NCBI GenBank assembly: GCA_025642065.1
Contig: JAODUP010000673.1
Location: forward strand, 122,501 to 186,500
Reading direction: 5' to 3'
DNA from: Paralvinella palmiformis
Taxonomy: Eukaryota; Annelida; Polychaeta; Terebellida; Alvinellidae
DNA: 64,000 nt
Numbering within the stretch: position 1 is the first letter of the stretch; every line of letters begins with the position of its first letter. The notes under the pieces were generated by a model that worked only from the letters and a program-made list of their open reading frames with translations, was not told where the DNA came from and made no database searches. A program made the translations under genes and the position numbers. Positions 49,713-63,084 of the stretch are shown piece by piece.

Positions 49713-49900
49713 AGGGCACCTGCGTGGTCTAGTGGTAGCGTGTTGGACCACAGATCACTAACACCCATGTTCGAATCTTGGCGTGTGCATATCTGAAGGT
49801 TGTTTCATCTTTGACTTTGCTTCATTACCTTTGGAGGTCACTCGGTCCATTTAGCCTACCATGTGCACAAAAATGGCTGTAAAACATCAATCATCACCAA
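49713..49900 (+). mobile_element. tRNA-derived SINE, family A
   Basis: Head tggtctagtggtagcgtgttgg and gttcgaatcttgg, full body and ATC tail. Possible short duplication AGTTCT on both sides (before 49713 and after 49900). Confidence 0.85.
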
Positions 49901-50929
49901 AGTTCTAACATACTGCTTTCTCTCTAATAGAGAACTCCTGAACCAGTCCAAGATAAAATCACATGTACCATACTTTTGTATCCCAACCATAGATTTAGGA
50001 GAATTGGTAGATACTTGTTACTGTTAGACTACATGGTTTTGAAATATAATTGCAATTCCAATTTAAATATAAGTAAAATTAACTCATTTTAAATAATATA
50101 ATTTTTTTTGGTTTTTAATCAATAAAAATAAATGCAATAATCATAAAAATCAAATTAGTCACAAAAAAATCAATAAAAATGCATACGTTTTTTATCTTTT
50201 GAAGCTGTGATTTAAATTATTTGATTTAAATAAAACATCTCGGAATGTACTAGACAATATTTTAAATAATTAAAAATAGTTATTTATCATTGGTATTATT
50301 CCGATTTATTTCACCCTTTTATTTAGATATGACAGTCAAATAACTCATCAGTGCACCACCATATTCCTGGGTGCACACACCAAAAAAAGGACCAAATGAT
50401 CATTAAACAAAAACTTTAAAATCCAGAAAATGTAAGAATTTTGGGGAATTAAATTTAAAAACTAACAGGATAATATCCTCTGTCACTTCATAATATAAAA
50501 GTATTTTAAAGTAATCTAATAACTTTCAACAGTTTACCTGAAATTAGTGCTAGCAAAAAATTATTTGTTACATTCAAAGAGGTCCCACTGTATTCATTGT
50601 CATTTAATCAAATGTATATCTAGGCCTAGTCATCAAATTTACTAAGTGTAGTAATATAATTTTCTAACTAGACATATGAGGAGGAAAATTGTCCCATCTC
50701 TGATTTTAACCAATGCTGGATATATAAAAGTGTTAAAAATGGTGTAGTGTTTAATATGTAGTCTAGTGAAACATGATCAGACCCAGACATTAAAGACTGT
50801 CTGGAGAAGGTAAAAACCATTGCCGGACAGGTAATTTTTCCATTGTCTTGTCTGATCAGGCACGTTTGTTTTTCTGACATAAAATCAACCATAACTTACA
50901 AAGTGCCATGTTTATCATTATCGCAGCAC

Positions 50930-53416
50930 ACAACTGGTCAAAAGAAATATTAGGTGGCAAACGTGAGTTATCCAATACATTAATTACTGGGTCCAATGGG
51001 TGACAACCAAAGGTCTCTGCCCCCAAATCTCCCTTGATGATGACAATTTGATTAAGGGTGTGGTGTGTCTGAGTCTTCCATGCTGTCTGATCATTTCCTT
51101 GTTAACATTAATGTATCTTTACAGAAACAATCTGTTTCAGCTAAAGTTATTTCATATAGAAGATACAAGTCAATTGACAAGGAGGCTTTTCTTGCTGATC
51201 TGCGAGTCTCTTCTCTGGTATTGGATCCACCGAATGATGTGGATCATCTGGTGGACCTCTATGATAGTACGTTGAGAGACATTGTAGATCAACATGCACC
51301 TTTAAGGACAAAGGAAATGCCAAGCAGACCAATGCTTCCATGGTATAATAAGAACATACAGGCTGCAAAGAGACACAGAAGGTATTGTGAGCGGCTGTGG
51401 ATCAGGACCAGTTTGTGTGTTCATTTTGAAATGTTCAAGGTCAGTAAAATTCTTGTTAAAAATACCCTTGCCTCTGCTAAATCTGAATATTATAATAAAA
51501 GGATCAAAGCATCCAAGGGAAATCAAAGAACTGTTTTCAGTCTTGTGAATAAAGTATTACATAAAAGTCAAACTGTCCTCCCAAATAATATCATCTCAGA
51601 TAAAGATATGGCTCATTGTTTTAATAACTTCTTCTGTCAAAAAAAAATTAAATATACATGGTGGGTTTCAGCCCAGCACCTTATCACAGGGTAAGCCATT
51701 GGTAGAAGAGTCCTGCATATCCAAGATGAATACATTTAAGCCTTTTACAGAGACTGATATCAGACAGTTGCTGAAAAGGTCATCTAATGCTTTCTGTGCA
51801 GTTGACCCTATGCCTACATGGCTTGTGAAAGATTGTCTGGATGTTCTGATAAACCCAATTACAAATATAGTTAATAAATCATTATCTCTGGGTGTTTTCC
51901 CAAGATCCATGAAAGCTGCCCTTGTAAAACCATTAACAAAAAACCACACTATGGACTGTAATATTCTAAACAATTACAAACCTGTTTCAAATCTTACATT
52001 TTTATCTAAAGTTATAGAAAAGGCAGTTGCTTTCCATCTAAACAAATATTTAATCAATAATAACCTTAATTAATCACTACAGTCTGCCTATAAAAGTGGT
52101 CACAGCACTGAAACAGCCTTGGTTGGAGTGAAAAATGATATTATGATGTCAATTGATCAAGGTAAGCCAGTAATACTTGTTCTTCTGGAACTGTCTGCTG
52201 CATTTTATACAGTTGACCATAATGTACTTTTCTCTAGGTTAAAAGACGTGTTTGGTCTGTCAGGTAGAGTACTTGAATGGTTTAGATCCTATCTGGAACA
52301 ACGCTCCCAGAGAGTGTCTGTTCATGGTATTTTATCTGACATTCAGTTTTTGTTATCTGGTGTACCACAGGGTTAAGTTCTTGGTCCTCTGGTTTTCACA
52401 ATGTATACCCGTCCTCTTGGGATCATTGTGCATGCTGATGACACACAGCTGTATATATCACTGGATCCTGACAATGAGTTAAATTTTCCTCTACCTTGAA
52501 GAATTTAGAACATTGTATTGCCGATATTCGGCTATGGATGACTCAAAATCTTCTAAAACTAAATGATAATAAAACAAATTTTTTAATATTTGGCATCACC
52601 ACATTGTGTTAAATCCCTAAAGACACCAGCATTACAAATGGGTGCATCTTCGATTACCCCTAATGGGTCAGTAAAAAATCTAGGGGTTATTTTTGACCAA
52701 TGTATTAACATGCACGGACATGTCACATCAGTATGCCGAGCTGCCAACTACCACCTTAAGAACATCCACTGTTTAAAAGCATTCTTGACACAAGAATCAC
52801 TTGTAACTGTAGTTCATGCCTTTGTTACATCTCGATAGACTATTGTAACTCCTGTTAATGGCATATCTGATTATAAATTAATCGCCTTCAGCAAATTCAG
52901 AATAGTGCAGCTCGCATTGTAACAAATACTAGAAATATGATCATATCACCCCAATTCTTGAAAAACTACATTGGCCCTGTTAACAGCATATCCATTTTAA
53001 GATTCTGTTAATAACTATAAATCTATTAATGATATGGCACCAGAATACCTGGATGAACTGGTTTTCATTAGAAAGTCATCCAGAAAACTCAGGTCATCCA
53101 GTCAGATACTACTGCAGGTGCCAGTGTCTCAGCTCAAGTCATATGGTGATTGTGCGTTTAGTATTGCAGCCCCCACTTTGTGGAATAGGCTGCCGACAAA
53201 TATTAGAAATGCGTTGTCTCTTGGAAATTTTAAGTCTCTTCTAAAAACACACCTATTTAAGGTCGCTTTCACAGATAAATAAATATTATCTTTTAAATCA
53301 TTACAGGGTTTTTACAGACATTATTTGGGGTATTATTATATTACATATTATTTGTACAGCGCCTTTGAATGGCTCCTGCTAGTAAGGGCGCTTTATTAAA
53401 TATACATTATTATTAC
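50930..53416 (+). mobile_element. CR1/L2-like non-LTR retrotransposon, long but inactive
   Basis: In order: the end of an AP endonuclease domain (SDHFLVN, about 51083), a linker, a reverse transcriptase (SNLTFLSKVIEKAVA; AFYTVDHNVLFSRLK; FRSYLEQRSQRVSVHG; FLLSGVPQG; HADDTQLYIS; LGVIFDQ) and the typical C-terminus ([44 protein letters not shown]). A TAA follows GVPQG at about 52374. The catalytic YADD reads HADD, with about 10 residues deleted before it, and several frameshifts split the ORF. The 3' end is an (ATT)n tail. It is 5'-truncated inside the endonuclease, and sits in the presumed first intron of SGT on the opposite strand. Confidence 0.9.
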
Positions 53417-53525
53417 CCAGAGGGTTGGTCACTGCCAGAGAGTAGATTACATCCTCAGGAGATTTTTAATGTCCCCCTTTTTTATTAATTTATTTAATGT
53501 GGTCAACCACCCACAATGTACTGTA
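53417..53525 (-). mobile_element. Fragment of SINE family B
   Basis: Resembles 13510-13632 (ggtcactgccagag, catcctcagg, tttttaatgtcccccttt, tgtggtcaaccacccac). It abuts the 3' tail of the LINE ending at 53416. Confidence 0.65.
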
Positions 53526-54431
53526 TGTGTTGCTTGCATGTTACCTTGACGGAATTATACAAATATTTTGGTTAGGTATCATTTATTATATTCTACCGGC
53601 TATTTAGGAAGGCGCACATGTGCAGTGGAAGTGCCGGAGCTATAGCCAGTTTGGTGTACGTCAACATCTGGACTAACAGCCACACTCTTGATTGTATCCA
53701 ATGCGTCCTGAGTGTTGATTATATCCAATGTGTTTTATCTCATTATGCCACATTTCAATTTGCGGAACTAGTGCAATCACTGTGTCACAAGACTAATTCA
53801 TTCTGGGCTTTACAATGATGCATTGGCTACTTCGTCTTACAAATGATAATACAAGACAGAAAACCAAAGCCTCCAATTGGACCAATACAAAGACAACAAA
53901 AGAATCCACATGTTTATCCCTTTCACTGTTTCAGGGTTGAACATTTTCTTGGTGATTTTTATTCTTATCATGTCTTAAATTATCACCTATGACTATGTAT
54001 GTATTAACCCAAAATGTATTTAAAGTTAAACCAGACTTTAAAAAATTTAATTTATAGTCCTGAAAAGTCATTGTTCTAAGATCGTAATTGACCGTATAAT
54101 TATAACATTTAACCATATATACAAAGTAATCCCAATAAAAACTGTAAATGTTAAAAGTACAGCAATTCAACCACCCATTGTAAACAAACAAAAGCAAGGG
54201 CGGCACACTGAATCCGTCTAAACAAGAGACAAGTCAAGTGTCAAGTGATTGTGACTGTCAGTCAGTCACTCAGTGTGTGTCAGAAATAGTTTATAATAAC
54301 AGTCGGTACAAATAAGGATCTGTTCCTTTAGTTCTAGTCACAACAAGAAAAAGCGAATCATGCTTACATATTATTGTTATATCACAAGCTATGAATATAA
54401 ATCTGTGCGTAACTCTTTAAATAATACTTAC

Positions 54432-54475
54432 AGAAAACAAAAGTCAAGACGGTGAAATAAACCGGAAGTAGCTAA
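54432..54475 (-). promoter_or_regulatory. Putative SGT promoter and non-coding first exon
   Basis: The minus strand shows a perfect donor, tttct|gtaagtatt, at 54432/54431, with an ETS-type ACTTCCGG motif at about 54462-54469 just upstream. A coding exon of SGT begins at an acceptor at 44251, so a non-coding first exon is required. ETS motifs near start sites of housekeeping genes are well known, but this assignment is inferred; it implies a first intron of about 10.2 kb. Confidence 0.35.
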
Positions 54476-55451
54476 GGATAACGTGTGTGTGCGCAAAGTG
54501 TACATTTATGACTGTTAATGCGCATCGCAAAATATATCCCGCGCCTCGTTTTCAAAATCTAGGTCATTTCGTGTAAACAAACGAACAGGTGATCTAGACT
54601 GGTTTGGACAGAGGGACGAACACGTTTTATTTTAAATGAATTACACGACATACCAGTTTCGCTGAAATAAGCTTTTTATCTAGTTTTAAAACCTTTAATG
54701 GAAACTAGACATTATCGGTTACGAGAGACGATAAATTTATTAAATCTGTAATTTTTTTTATAGTATTCTACATTATAACATGCGTCGAGCGTAGCCATAA
54801 TCTGATAATCATAATGGCTCTTCTTTTACCTGCCATGTACAGTTAGATATATCAAACCTAATATATCCCCAGTAAATATTACCTTACGGGCTTACCGATC
54901 GCTAGGATTCTATATCCGATACCGGGCCATTAGAGGTAAACGTTATGCACAGCTTACACTATACTAAATCTACATTATCCATTTTGACCAAGTAACCAGT
55001 CGGTATATAACCATTAATTACACGTAAATGATATGTAATTAATTATAACAAAAATGTGTATATTCCAGATCTTAGAATGTGTAATGCTTCTCCCCAAAAA
55101 ACAAAACAACTCTAACTTTTCGAATGTGGATGGGTTTTAAAGGCCAAAAAGGGGGTTAACGTGCGATTTTTTAAATAATTTTCGTCATAAATCCGCGGAA
55201 TATATATGTACTACTAGTGTATCATAGTTTAGTTTACCTTTTTTTATATAAAATTAGCGTTGACTGCCGGGTAATCACTCACCGATATACTTTCTTTCGG
55301 GATCGTTTTCTATCATTCGGGACCCGGCTTCCCGGTAAATAATACCGGCCTTTTTATATAGATGTAATGTTCCGTAATAAAATTATTGAATAGACCGATC
55401 CAGGCGAAATGCGTTGCATCGGTTACTAACTTAGGTCGGGTTAGAACACTT

Positions 55452-55483
<32 letters not shown>

Positions 55484-56750
55484 CAGTGGGTTAGAACAAG
55501 AGCACTCCCATGTATTCGCCACATAGTGTACTGGTCGGCTATGGCGCCCGTTATTGATCAGGAGATGGTAACTTTTCACTAACGATATAAATACTGGAAA
55601 TCTTTCCGCAGTTTTTTCATATTACACGGAGACTGAGACTAATATTTCAGCTGAACGATCGTGTCTTTCCAAAGGATTTAACACAATATTTATCAGAATA
55701 TAACCCAATGATTGAGCGGACCGATCTTTCTAGATGAATGACACAGCTAATTAAGCCTTCGTTATTCATGTTGACTCGTATGGGATTTTTACCATGGATA
55801 TCAATGGATTAAAAAATTATTTTAAATTTAAACTTAATTTTATCTGAATATAAATTTATTTAAATGAATATTTTAAAAAATAATGTAGATATATAAAGGG
55901 CAATTTGCAAGTGTCATTTTAACAATTGAGATTTCAATGAAGATTTCCAAAAGGTTTGAAAATATTATTTTTACTTGTACCTGAGAACCAATCATATATG
56001 TATGTATATTATTAAATAAAAAATGTTATTACATTAGAGTATTAACACTCTCCTTGACGTTTCCAGGTAGTAAACATTGCACGAACGGCTGATTCAGAAA
56101 ATAAAACAGTACACTTTCAATCTAAGATATCATCTAGAAACACCAATTTTACATTAATAAGAAGCACCCATTGAATTATGATGTATGTGATCATTGATTT
56201 TATTTATTCACATCGTTATGTCTACAAAAAATAACAGTTTAGAATGGAAGTTTGAACCAGACAGGCCGGACCATGACAGCCATGCAAATTGCGCTGAACG
56301 TTACTTAGTTTAGTGGCTTATATCCAGGAGTGTATCTATGGAAAATAGCGCCCATGGAAAGCACTGAAATGGCGCCCTTGTCCAAACATCTGACAGCCAT
56401 CTTTCAGATAACTTTACTATAAAATCAGCTCAAAAATTCCAGTGGCGCCAGGGGCACGTGTCATACTTGCCATAACTTAGATACGCCATGCACGTACTGC
56501 ATATATCTATTGGATGCCATTCCTATTAAATGCAAAATTATGATTTGGAGATCATATTTCTTTAGTAGACTATAAATAAAATCCAAAGATAACTGGTAAA
56601 TAGCCTATATACAGCTTTTCAGTAAGACATTTATCGGCGACTACACGCGTAAATCCCCATACAACACAGTGATTCTTCGACTTCTAACCGGGACCTTAGT
56701 ATGAAATTCAGCCGCAGGGTGGCACCAGGGGTAAAAAGATAGGTCTATTG

Positions 56751-56793
<43 letters not shown>

Positions 56794-57249
56794 ATACTTA
56801 TAAGCTCTAATTTACATATTTGCATTGCTGTCTGAGTGATCCAGAGATGGACGTTAGAACGAATAAGTGAGTGCAGTTTTATTTCCATAATTTACTGTCA
56901 GTTAGTAATTTGATGACAGCTATATGACAGTCATCATTACGTTTTAATATTGTAGTGTATGTTCTGGTGTAATGGTTCGTTTAACTTTAAAAGATGATCA
57001 AATCAACTATCCCAAAAATATTTCATAACTCTCTTAATATTCAACGAAATAGCACATTTCAGCAGCTCATCACCATTTAATAACCAAAAAATGGCAGCAA
57101 TTGTGTTCAATATGATTATGGGTTTATTCTTTCACAGCATGCATATTTACAAATTATTAACACGATATTATACATGTGATCCATGATGTCTAAAGAACTA
57201 AATAATTTAGTGATGTCTAAATAACTAGGTATCCCAGCACGAAGTCACA
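54476..57249. other. Upstream of SGT, no gene seen
   Basis: Unique AT-rich DNA with two (AT)n tracts. In human the neighbour on this side is NLN, divergent from SGTB. I looked for its HEFGH zinc-protease motif and other blocks on the plus strand and saw none. Confidence 0.5.
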
Positions 57250-59260
57250 ACCAAGCTCGTACAGTGACTGTCCATATAGTCTACTGCACTGTCATATGTC
57301 TCATCCTTTTCCCAGTATGCAACCACATATTTCTTGGTGGGTGTGGACCTTGAACTTCTCTACCTTGCAGTGGTACATTCGAGGGTCTCCACCCACCGGC
57401 GGCATATAACCAGGTTCTAGGTTCTTCTGTAGCTTGCTTCATTCCTGTTTCTTGGTCTATCCAAACGATAGAACAGCTCGATCCCACCTTCCGATGGAGA
57501 CCCTCTCAATGCTCCAAGTGTTCTATCTATCATTGGTGTTCAGCTCTCTCACAAAGAAGTCTACCTTCGTCTGCAATAAACTAATCGAGTCACTCATTTT
57601 CTCAGGTAGTCCCTGCAGCACACCATGAACTTCGCCAATTGTCTCTATGTGGTTTACGGGTAACTGAGAAGATGTATAGAAGCGATTCATCTAGCATCTA
57701 GAGGGCAGTTTACCAAACAGACCAAGGACTTGCATCTCAATGCGACTTGTGGTGATGAGGAAATCCTTCAAGATGGCACTTCCAAGTCCACCACACGATG
57801 TACCTATATGGAGGAACTTAGCAAATATGGAATGCTATTGATGTTAAATACCACACATAAGGAATAACACATGGAGTCAATTTCCGCGGTAGCAATCGAT
57901 CAATCCCTTGTGTAGCCCATTTGCTACAAGAAATAGCGTAAAGCCCTTTGGATCGCCCTTTCCATCTTTATATCGAAGCTTGTTCATTTGTAGAACGCCA
58001 TTCGCGGCAAAGCAGTCTTTACCATGCAGATGGCCTGCTATTGTTCCTTCAATCTTCTACAAAGCTGCTCTTGCTGATTAAGCGATCATGTCCAAAGGGG
58101 GAAGATGGCGGCAGTTCAGCTCATTCAGGGATTTCTTCCACTCTTGGTTGACCAGCTGTGTGGTTTGTGGCGCATCGGTCACTCATGCAGTTAGAGATCT
58201 GCTGGATGAGGCAAGAACGAGTCTTGGAACATTTCACCGTGAAATCGGCTGTAGATGTCTCCCGACCTGTCGATTAAGCTGCAAATATGTTCCTGATAAT
58301 CAATGTCTGTACCATCTACCAGTTCATCAACTGCAATGACATAACACCTGGAAGCAAACAAATGCATAATACTTCACAAGTAATCAATATAACGAAGTTT
58401 TACGCAGTTGAGTTGCTTCATGTGTAAAATAAATAAGAAATATTTTTGGTATGAGATTATTGGGTATAGAAGAGGAAGCATAATTTGCGCTTATCATTAT
58501 ACATATGTATGTTTTTTCTTTTACCTAGAAATAGTTTTTATCTGAATGTTGTTGGTATGGACACCCTCCAAGATGGTTCCATAGAACCCATATGGTCATT
58601 CTCCAGGATGGTTTCTGCTGCCTGGAGTTCTGCTATGACACTGAGTTCTCAGCCCATCACATGTACCGTGTTTCGATGAGGAACTGGAATATTGGCAGTA
58701 GACACTTGAAGAAAACAAACCACCATCGTATACGAATATCGAGGTCATTAATAGGAGCAGAGCTCGATGACGAAGTTCCTTCTAACACATGTAGTTCCTC
58801 CTGTGTGTCGCGACATTCCTTTCATGCGGTTCTGAGCAGTGCTAGATAGTTCACCTTTTTCTGCAGTCGTTTATGACGTCTCCGCCGACAGTACCCACCC
58901 TTTGTCCAGTAACTCCTGACTCTTGTGGTCTTTTCGTCTGAGTTGCTTCTTCGAATCAACAATTTGCAGATCTTTCCTTTTTACTTTTCCAGTTTGGAAG
59001 TACTGAACTGCAAAGCACACACAGTTTGAAACTGTTTCAGTTCTTTGACATCACCCAGTTTCTTAAATGTATCTATTGTATTTTGTACCAATCGGCCGAT
59101 TTGATACACAAAATTCCCTGAAGAGCCAGGACACAATTGCTCCATTTTTAGTCTATCTGTTGAGGTAACCGAGCACTGATTTTGTAAATAAATGAAAAGA
59201 ATGTATCCATTAAGGAATGCGACAGGCAGAACATCGTCTGTACTATATAGATTCACTATG
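57250..59260 (-). pseudogene. Decayed coding element of an unnamed repetitive family (transposon-like)
   Basis: The minus strand can be read through with few frameshifts and about a dozen stops. Blocks in order: QFQTVCALQFSTSKLEK then VDSKKQLRRK; IAELQAAETILENDH; VIAVDELVDGTDIDYQEHIC then SLIDRSGDIYSRFHGEMFQD; MSDRCATNH; MNKLRYKDGKGDPKGFTLFL then GLHKGLI; TSCGGLGSAILKDF then IEMQVLGLFGKLP; SLLQTKVDFFVRELNT; KKYVVAYWEKDETYDSAVDY. I recall similar multicopy proteins from marine invertebrates but no named family, so transposon origin is inferred. A domesticated gene that died is the alternative. Confidence 0.6.
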
Positions 59261-59998
59261 TGCTTCTCTGATATGCCAGGTTGTTGTGAGGTGGAGTTTG
59301 AATTCTTCTATATTCTTTGTTGGCAATGTTACGACGTTAACTCAGACCAAAACACAATCTGTTGATTAAATTCATAGCTCAATCTTCTATTAATTTCAAT
59401 ATTTTCTTTTGTAATACAGAAAGAACATTAAAATTTACAATGCTATCACAATAATCAGTAGCATTAATGAGTCATATATACAATTAATTTGGTGAACCAA
59501 GTTGAATTAGGCTAATTTAGATGTATTTTGTCGATAACCTTTTAAATTGACACATGCACAGATAGAGGATAGTATTAAAAGGTTTCTTCGGGGATCAGAA
59601 AACAAATCTGGGATGACGAAAGGAAAGACTGAAAGATAAAAAAAGAAACGCTAGGGTGTTGGTGTTTATTTCACATAAATAATAAACTGTTATATGCACA
59701 TTAAAATTTTAATCAAATGGAATAATACACCAAAACATACATTACTATATACCAACGTAATGATGAAGATGATATAGTTGAAATAGGTACCAAAACTATC
59801 AGTATGGGTATTATATTGTTTCTGTGATGGTTTACTACTTACTTCTCAGTCCCTCAGCAGATAACTGACGTTCTTTCGCTACCAAACGCACATGTGCGCG
59901 TGCACACACACACACACACACACATACACGCACACACACACACACACATCTAGGAGCTGGTTCATGGCAAATAAGTGATCTTACATATTTCATCAATA

Positions 59999-60042
<44 letters not shown>

Positions 60043-60137
60043 TTTAGTAGAATTTCGGAATAGATTAATCTTTCCCAAGTCTGGTTCAGTTAATAACATA
60101 AAATGGGTGTGATAATTAAATATTACTGAAGTTAATT

Positions 60138-60874
60138 AAATGATAATAAAACAAATATTATTTTTTATCTACATTATCGGTTATTTTTAACAAATGTATT
60201 AATTTGTATAAACATGTCACATCAGTATGTCGAACTGCTTACTATCATTTTCAGAACATCCATTATTTACAAGCATTCCTGACACAAGAGGCCTTTGTTA
60301 CTGTGATCCATGTTTTTGTTACATCTCGTATAGACTGTTGTAACACCCTGTTATAGCTTCAATCGTCTTCAGTAAATATCTGAATAGTGATCGTATATGA
60401 CAAATACTTGAAAATGTGACAAATACTTGATCATACCATTCCAATTCTTCAAAAACTAAATTGGCTACCTGTTAGACAGTGTATCCAGTTCAAGATTTTA
60501 CTAACCACTTATTAATCTATCAATGATATGGCACCTGAATACCTGCGTGAACTGGTGTCCATTAGAAAATCATCCCGAAAACTCAGGTCATCCAGTCAGA
60601 TGCTGTTGCAGGTACCCGTATCTCTGACCAAGTGGCAATTGTGCGTTTAGTGTTGCAGCCCTCACTTTGTGAAATAGGTTGCCGTGGGTATTAGAAATGG
60701 GGCTTCTCTTGAAAATTTTAAATCTGTCCTAAAAATACACCTGTTCAAGGTCGCTTTCACAGATAAATAATGATTATCTTTCAAATCCCTCATTGTGTTT
60801 TTATAGATATATTATTTGGGGTATTAGGGCGCCTTTGAATGACTCCTGGTAATAAGTGCCCTTTATTAAATATA

Positions 60875-60932
<58 letters not shown>
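60138..60932 (+). mobile_element. 3' part of CR1/L2-like LINE with long (ATT)n tail
   Basis: Homologous to 52563-53416: hypothetical translations include [31 protein letters not shown] and KVAFTDK, with small deletions (for example before LTLCEIGC). It ends in about 50 bp of ATT repeat (60884-60932). Confidence 0.85.
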
Positions 60933-60934
<2 letters not shown>

Positions 60935-61374
60935 AGTGCTCTTTCAGTTAATAGCCACTCTAAGACACAGTAAATAAGCAAGTTTTGTCAAATTAAAAGT
61001 AGATGACACACTAAGGATCACAAGAACAGGGATACAAATAGCTACGGGAAGACGTCTCACTCTGGCTACCGTTATTCTACCATAGATCCATCATTGGATG
61101 AGAGACAGAGTAAGTGACAAAGCGGGGGTTAATTGGTTTGTTAATTACGCTAGTTTAACATATACATCAGACATAAAATCTAGAACCTATCACTGCTAAT
61201 TAACTATTCTTACCGTAATTGTTTTGAACCATTTAATTAATCCTGCAAGGATAAAAAAATCATGGCAATAAAATAATTTAGAAAGGACTAGAGACCATTA
61301 TTTAAAAAAAATGCCTTTTTACATTACTCGCTTGAAAATAGTGCATGTGTATAATGTTATTATAAAAATTAATT

Positions 61375-61605
61375 TGGCTGTTTTACGGCCACTTTGTGCA
61401 AAAGGTAATGAAGTGAAGTAAAAGGATGGATGAATGTTGTTTAACGACACATCGGCACAATTTAGGCCATTCAGTGTCCTGTAATGAAGTGAAGTGAACT
61501 GAAAGATGAAACACCCTTCTGATATAGTCCGGCCGGTGTTTGAACCCAGTTGCTATAGATCTGTGGCCAACCGCGCTACCAGTTAGACCATGGACGCGGC
61601 CCAAT
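61375..61605 (-). mobile_element. SINE family A with an internal insertion
   Basis: Reverse orientation with gttttacggccac at the tail side and gtttgaacccag and agttagaccatgg at the head. About 50 bp of extra sequence (agtaaaaggatgg to agtgtcctg) separates two copies of taatgaagtgaagt, suggesting a small internal insertion or duplication. Confidence 0.75.
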
Positions 61606-62660
61606 TTCTTTTATAACTCTAAATTATTTGACATAAACCGAGATACAGCTTTTTATTATTTTTTTTCTGGGGGAGAAGCTTCCTAGAATATTTGACCAAG
61701 AATTGATAGGCTATCATCCAGAAAAAAGAAGAGATGATTTAGCAAAATTAAAATTTGTCTGGATTCTATTAATAGTTCTGACGACCCTAATGACCCCCAT
61801 AAGCAGATCTTCCCGGGAGCGGTAACATTTGGTGAATGTGACAGACATAACTAAATCATTCCCGTTTAATTATAAAGAATGATATTTCAGATGAGTGTAC
61901 GGTCTCTAGTTGGCAGAATAACAAAAATGACGATATTATTTACCCGACAAACTGGAGAATAAATCTTGATTCTCAGGACTGTTTCTGCGGGACGCTTCAA
62001 TTATATGCCTGAAGATTAATTAATATAACTTAATTGATTGCTTCTCTGCTGTTTGTCGGATCGTGTTTTCTCGCGTAGAATAATACGCTGAATTCTACGG
62101 CTATGTTGCACAATTATCCTGTGGCAGAGATCTAGTAATGAATTTCATCTATTCGGTTCTCCGGATCCAGAGAAACAAGCGCTAATCTCACCGTAATTCT
62201 CCGGCATCCGGAGAATAACCAACAATTTAAAAGACATATTTCTTCGGCTTCCCGAGAAATAATACACATCGACCTACGGATGGCGTCGTCTGTGGTTGGT
62301 CTGTATACACGCCGTATCTCAGGGATCCCACTATTCCTTTATTTTAAAGGAATTTCCTTTAAGTTCGTTTGTATTCGTGAAAAGCTTGGAAATTCCTTTA
62401 TTTTGTGTGTGAAATATTACTTTAAATTCCTTTTTGGGGGGTTAGGGAGGGTGGTATGATCTCTGACTATCTGGATCTTCGGAGTCAGCCATCCCAGAGG
62501 AAAAATATAGAAATATCAGTCTTTTTTTCCTTAACCTTCCAACGCATTTACACTGAAAGATAATAATAGTTTATTCGACAAAAATAGCAACCACGATTTT
62601 ATTGATGATACCAAAGATGTAAATCAGAGAATACGAGTATAGACAACCAAAATATAAATA
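61606..62660. other. No gene seen
   Basis: Single-copy sequence with no long frame, no repeat landmark and no splice-bounded conserved block that I recognise. Confidence 0.5.
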
Positions 62661-62665
62661 GGCAA

Positions 62666-62699
<34 letters not shown>

Positions 62700-62702
<3 letters not shown>

Positions 62703-62870
62703 TTCTTTTGTGCACATGGTAAGCTAAATGGGCCGAACGACTTCAAAAGGTAGGTAATGAAGCGAAGTAAAAGATGAAACACCCTTCAGATATGCTACCG
62801 CTGAGATTCGAACACGGGTGGTAGTGATCTGTGATCTCACTCGCTACGAGTTAGACCACGAAGGCTCCCC
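62700..62870 (-). mobile_element. tRNA-derived SINE, family A
   Basis: Reverse orientation: gtgcacatggtaagctaaatg, gccgaacgacttc, aggtaatgaagcgaag, B-box complement gattcgaacacggg, and gagttagaccacg. It directly follows an (AT)n tract that has replaced the tail. Confidence 0.82.
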
Positions 62871-63084
62871 TCACCCCCCCTTCTCTCTGGCCGCAATACA
62901 AGACAACCCAATTTTAGCTTCATTAAGAAGTTTGTTATTGAAATTTAAGCCATGCGGAATAAACATTAGGTCTAGCACGTGTTATGATCATATTTTATTC
63001 ACGGAAACATAATAAAAATAACAATAATATTATGCAAGCACATCGCATTGTGATACATGTGTAAAAATTCGTAACATTATTGAA

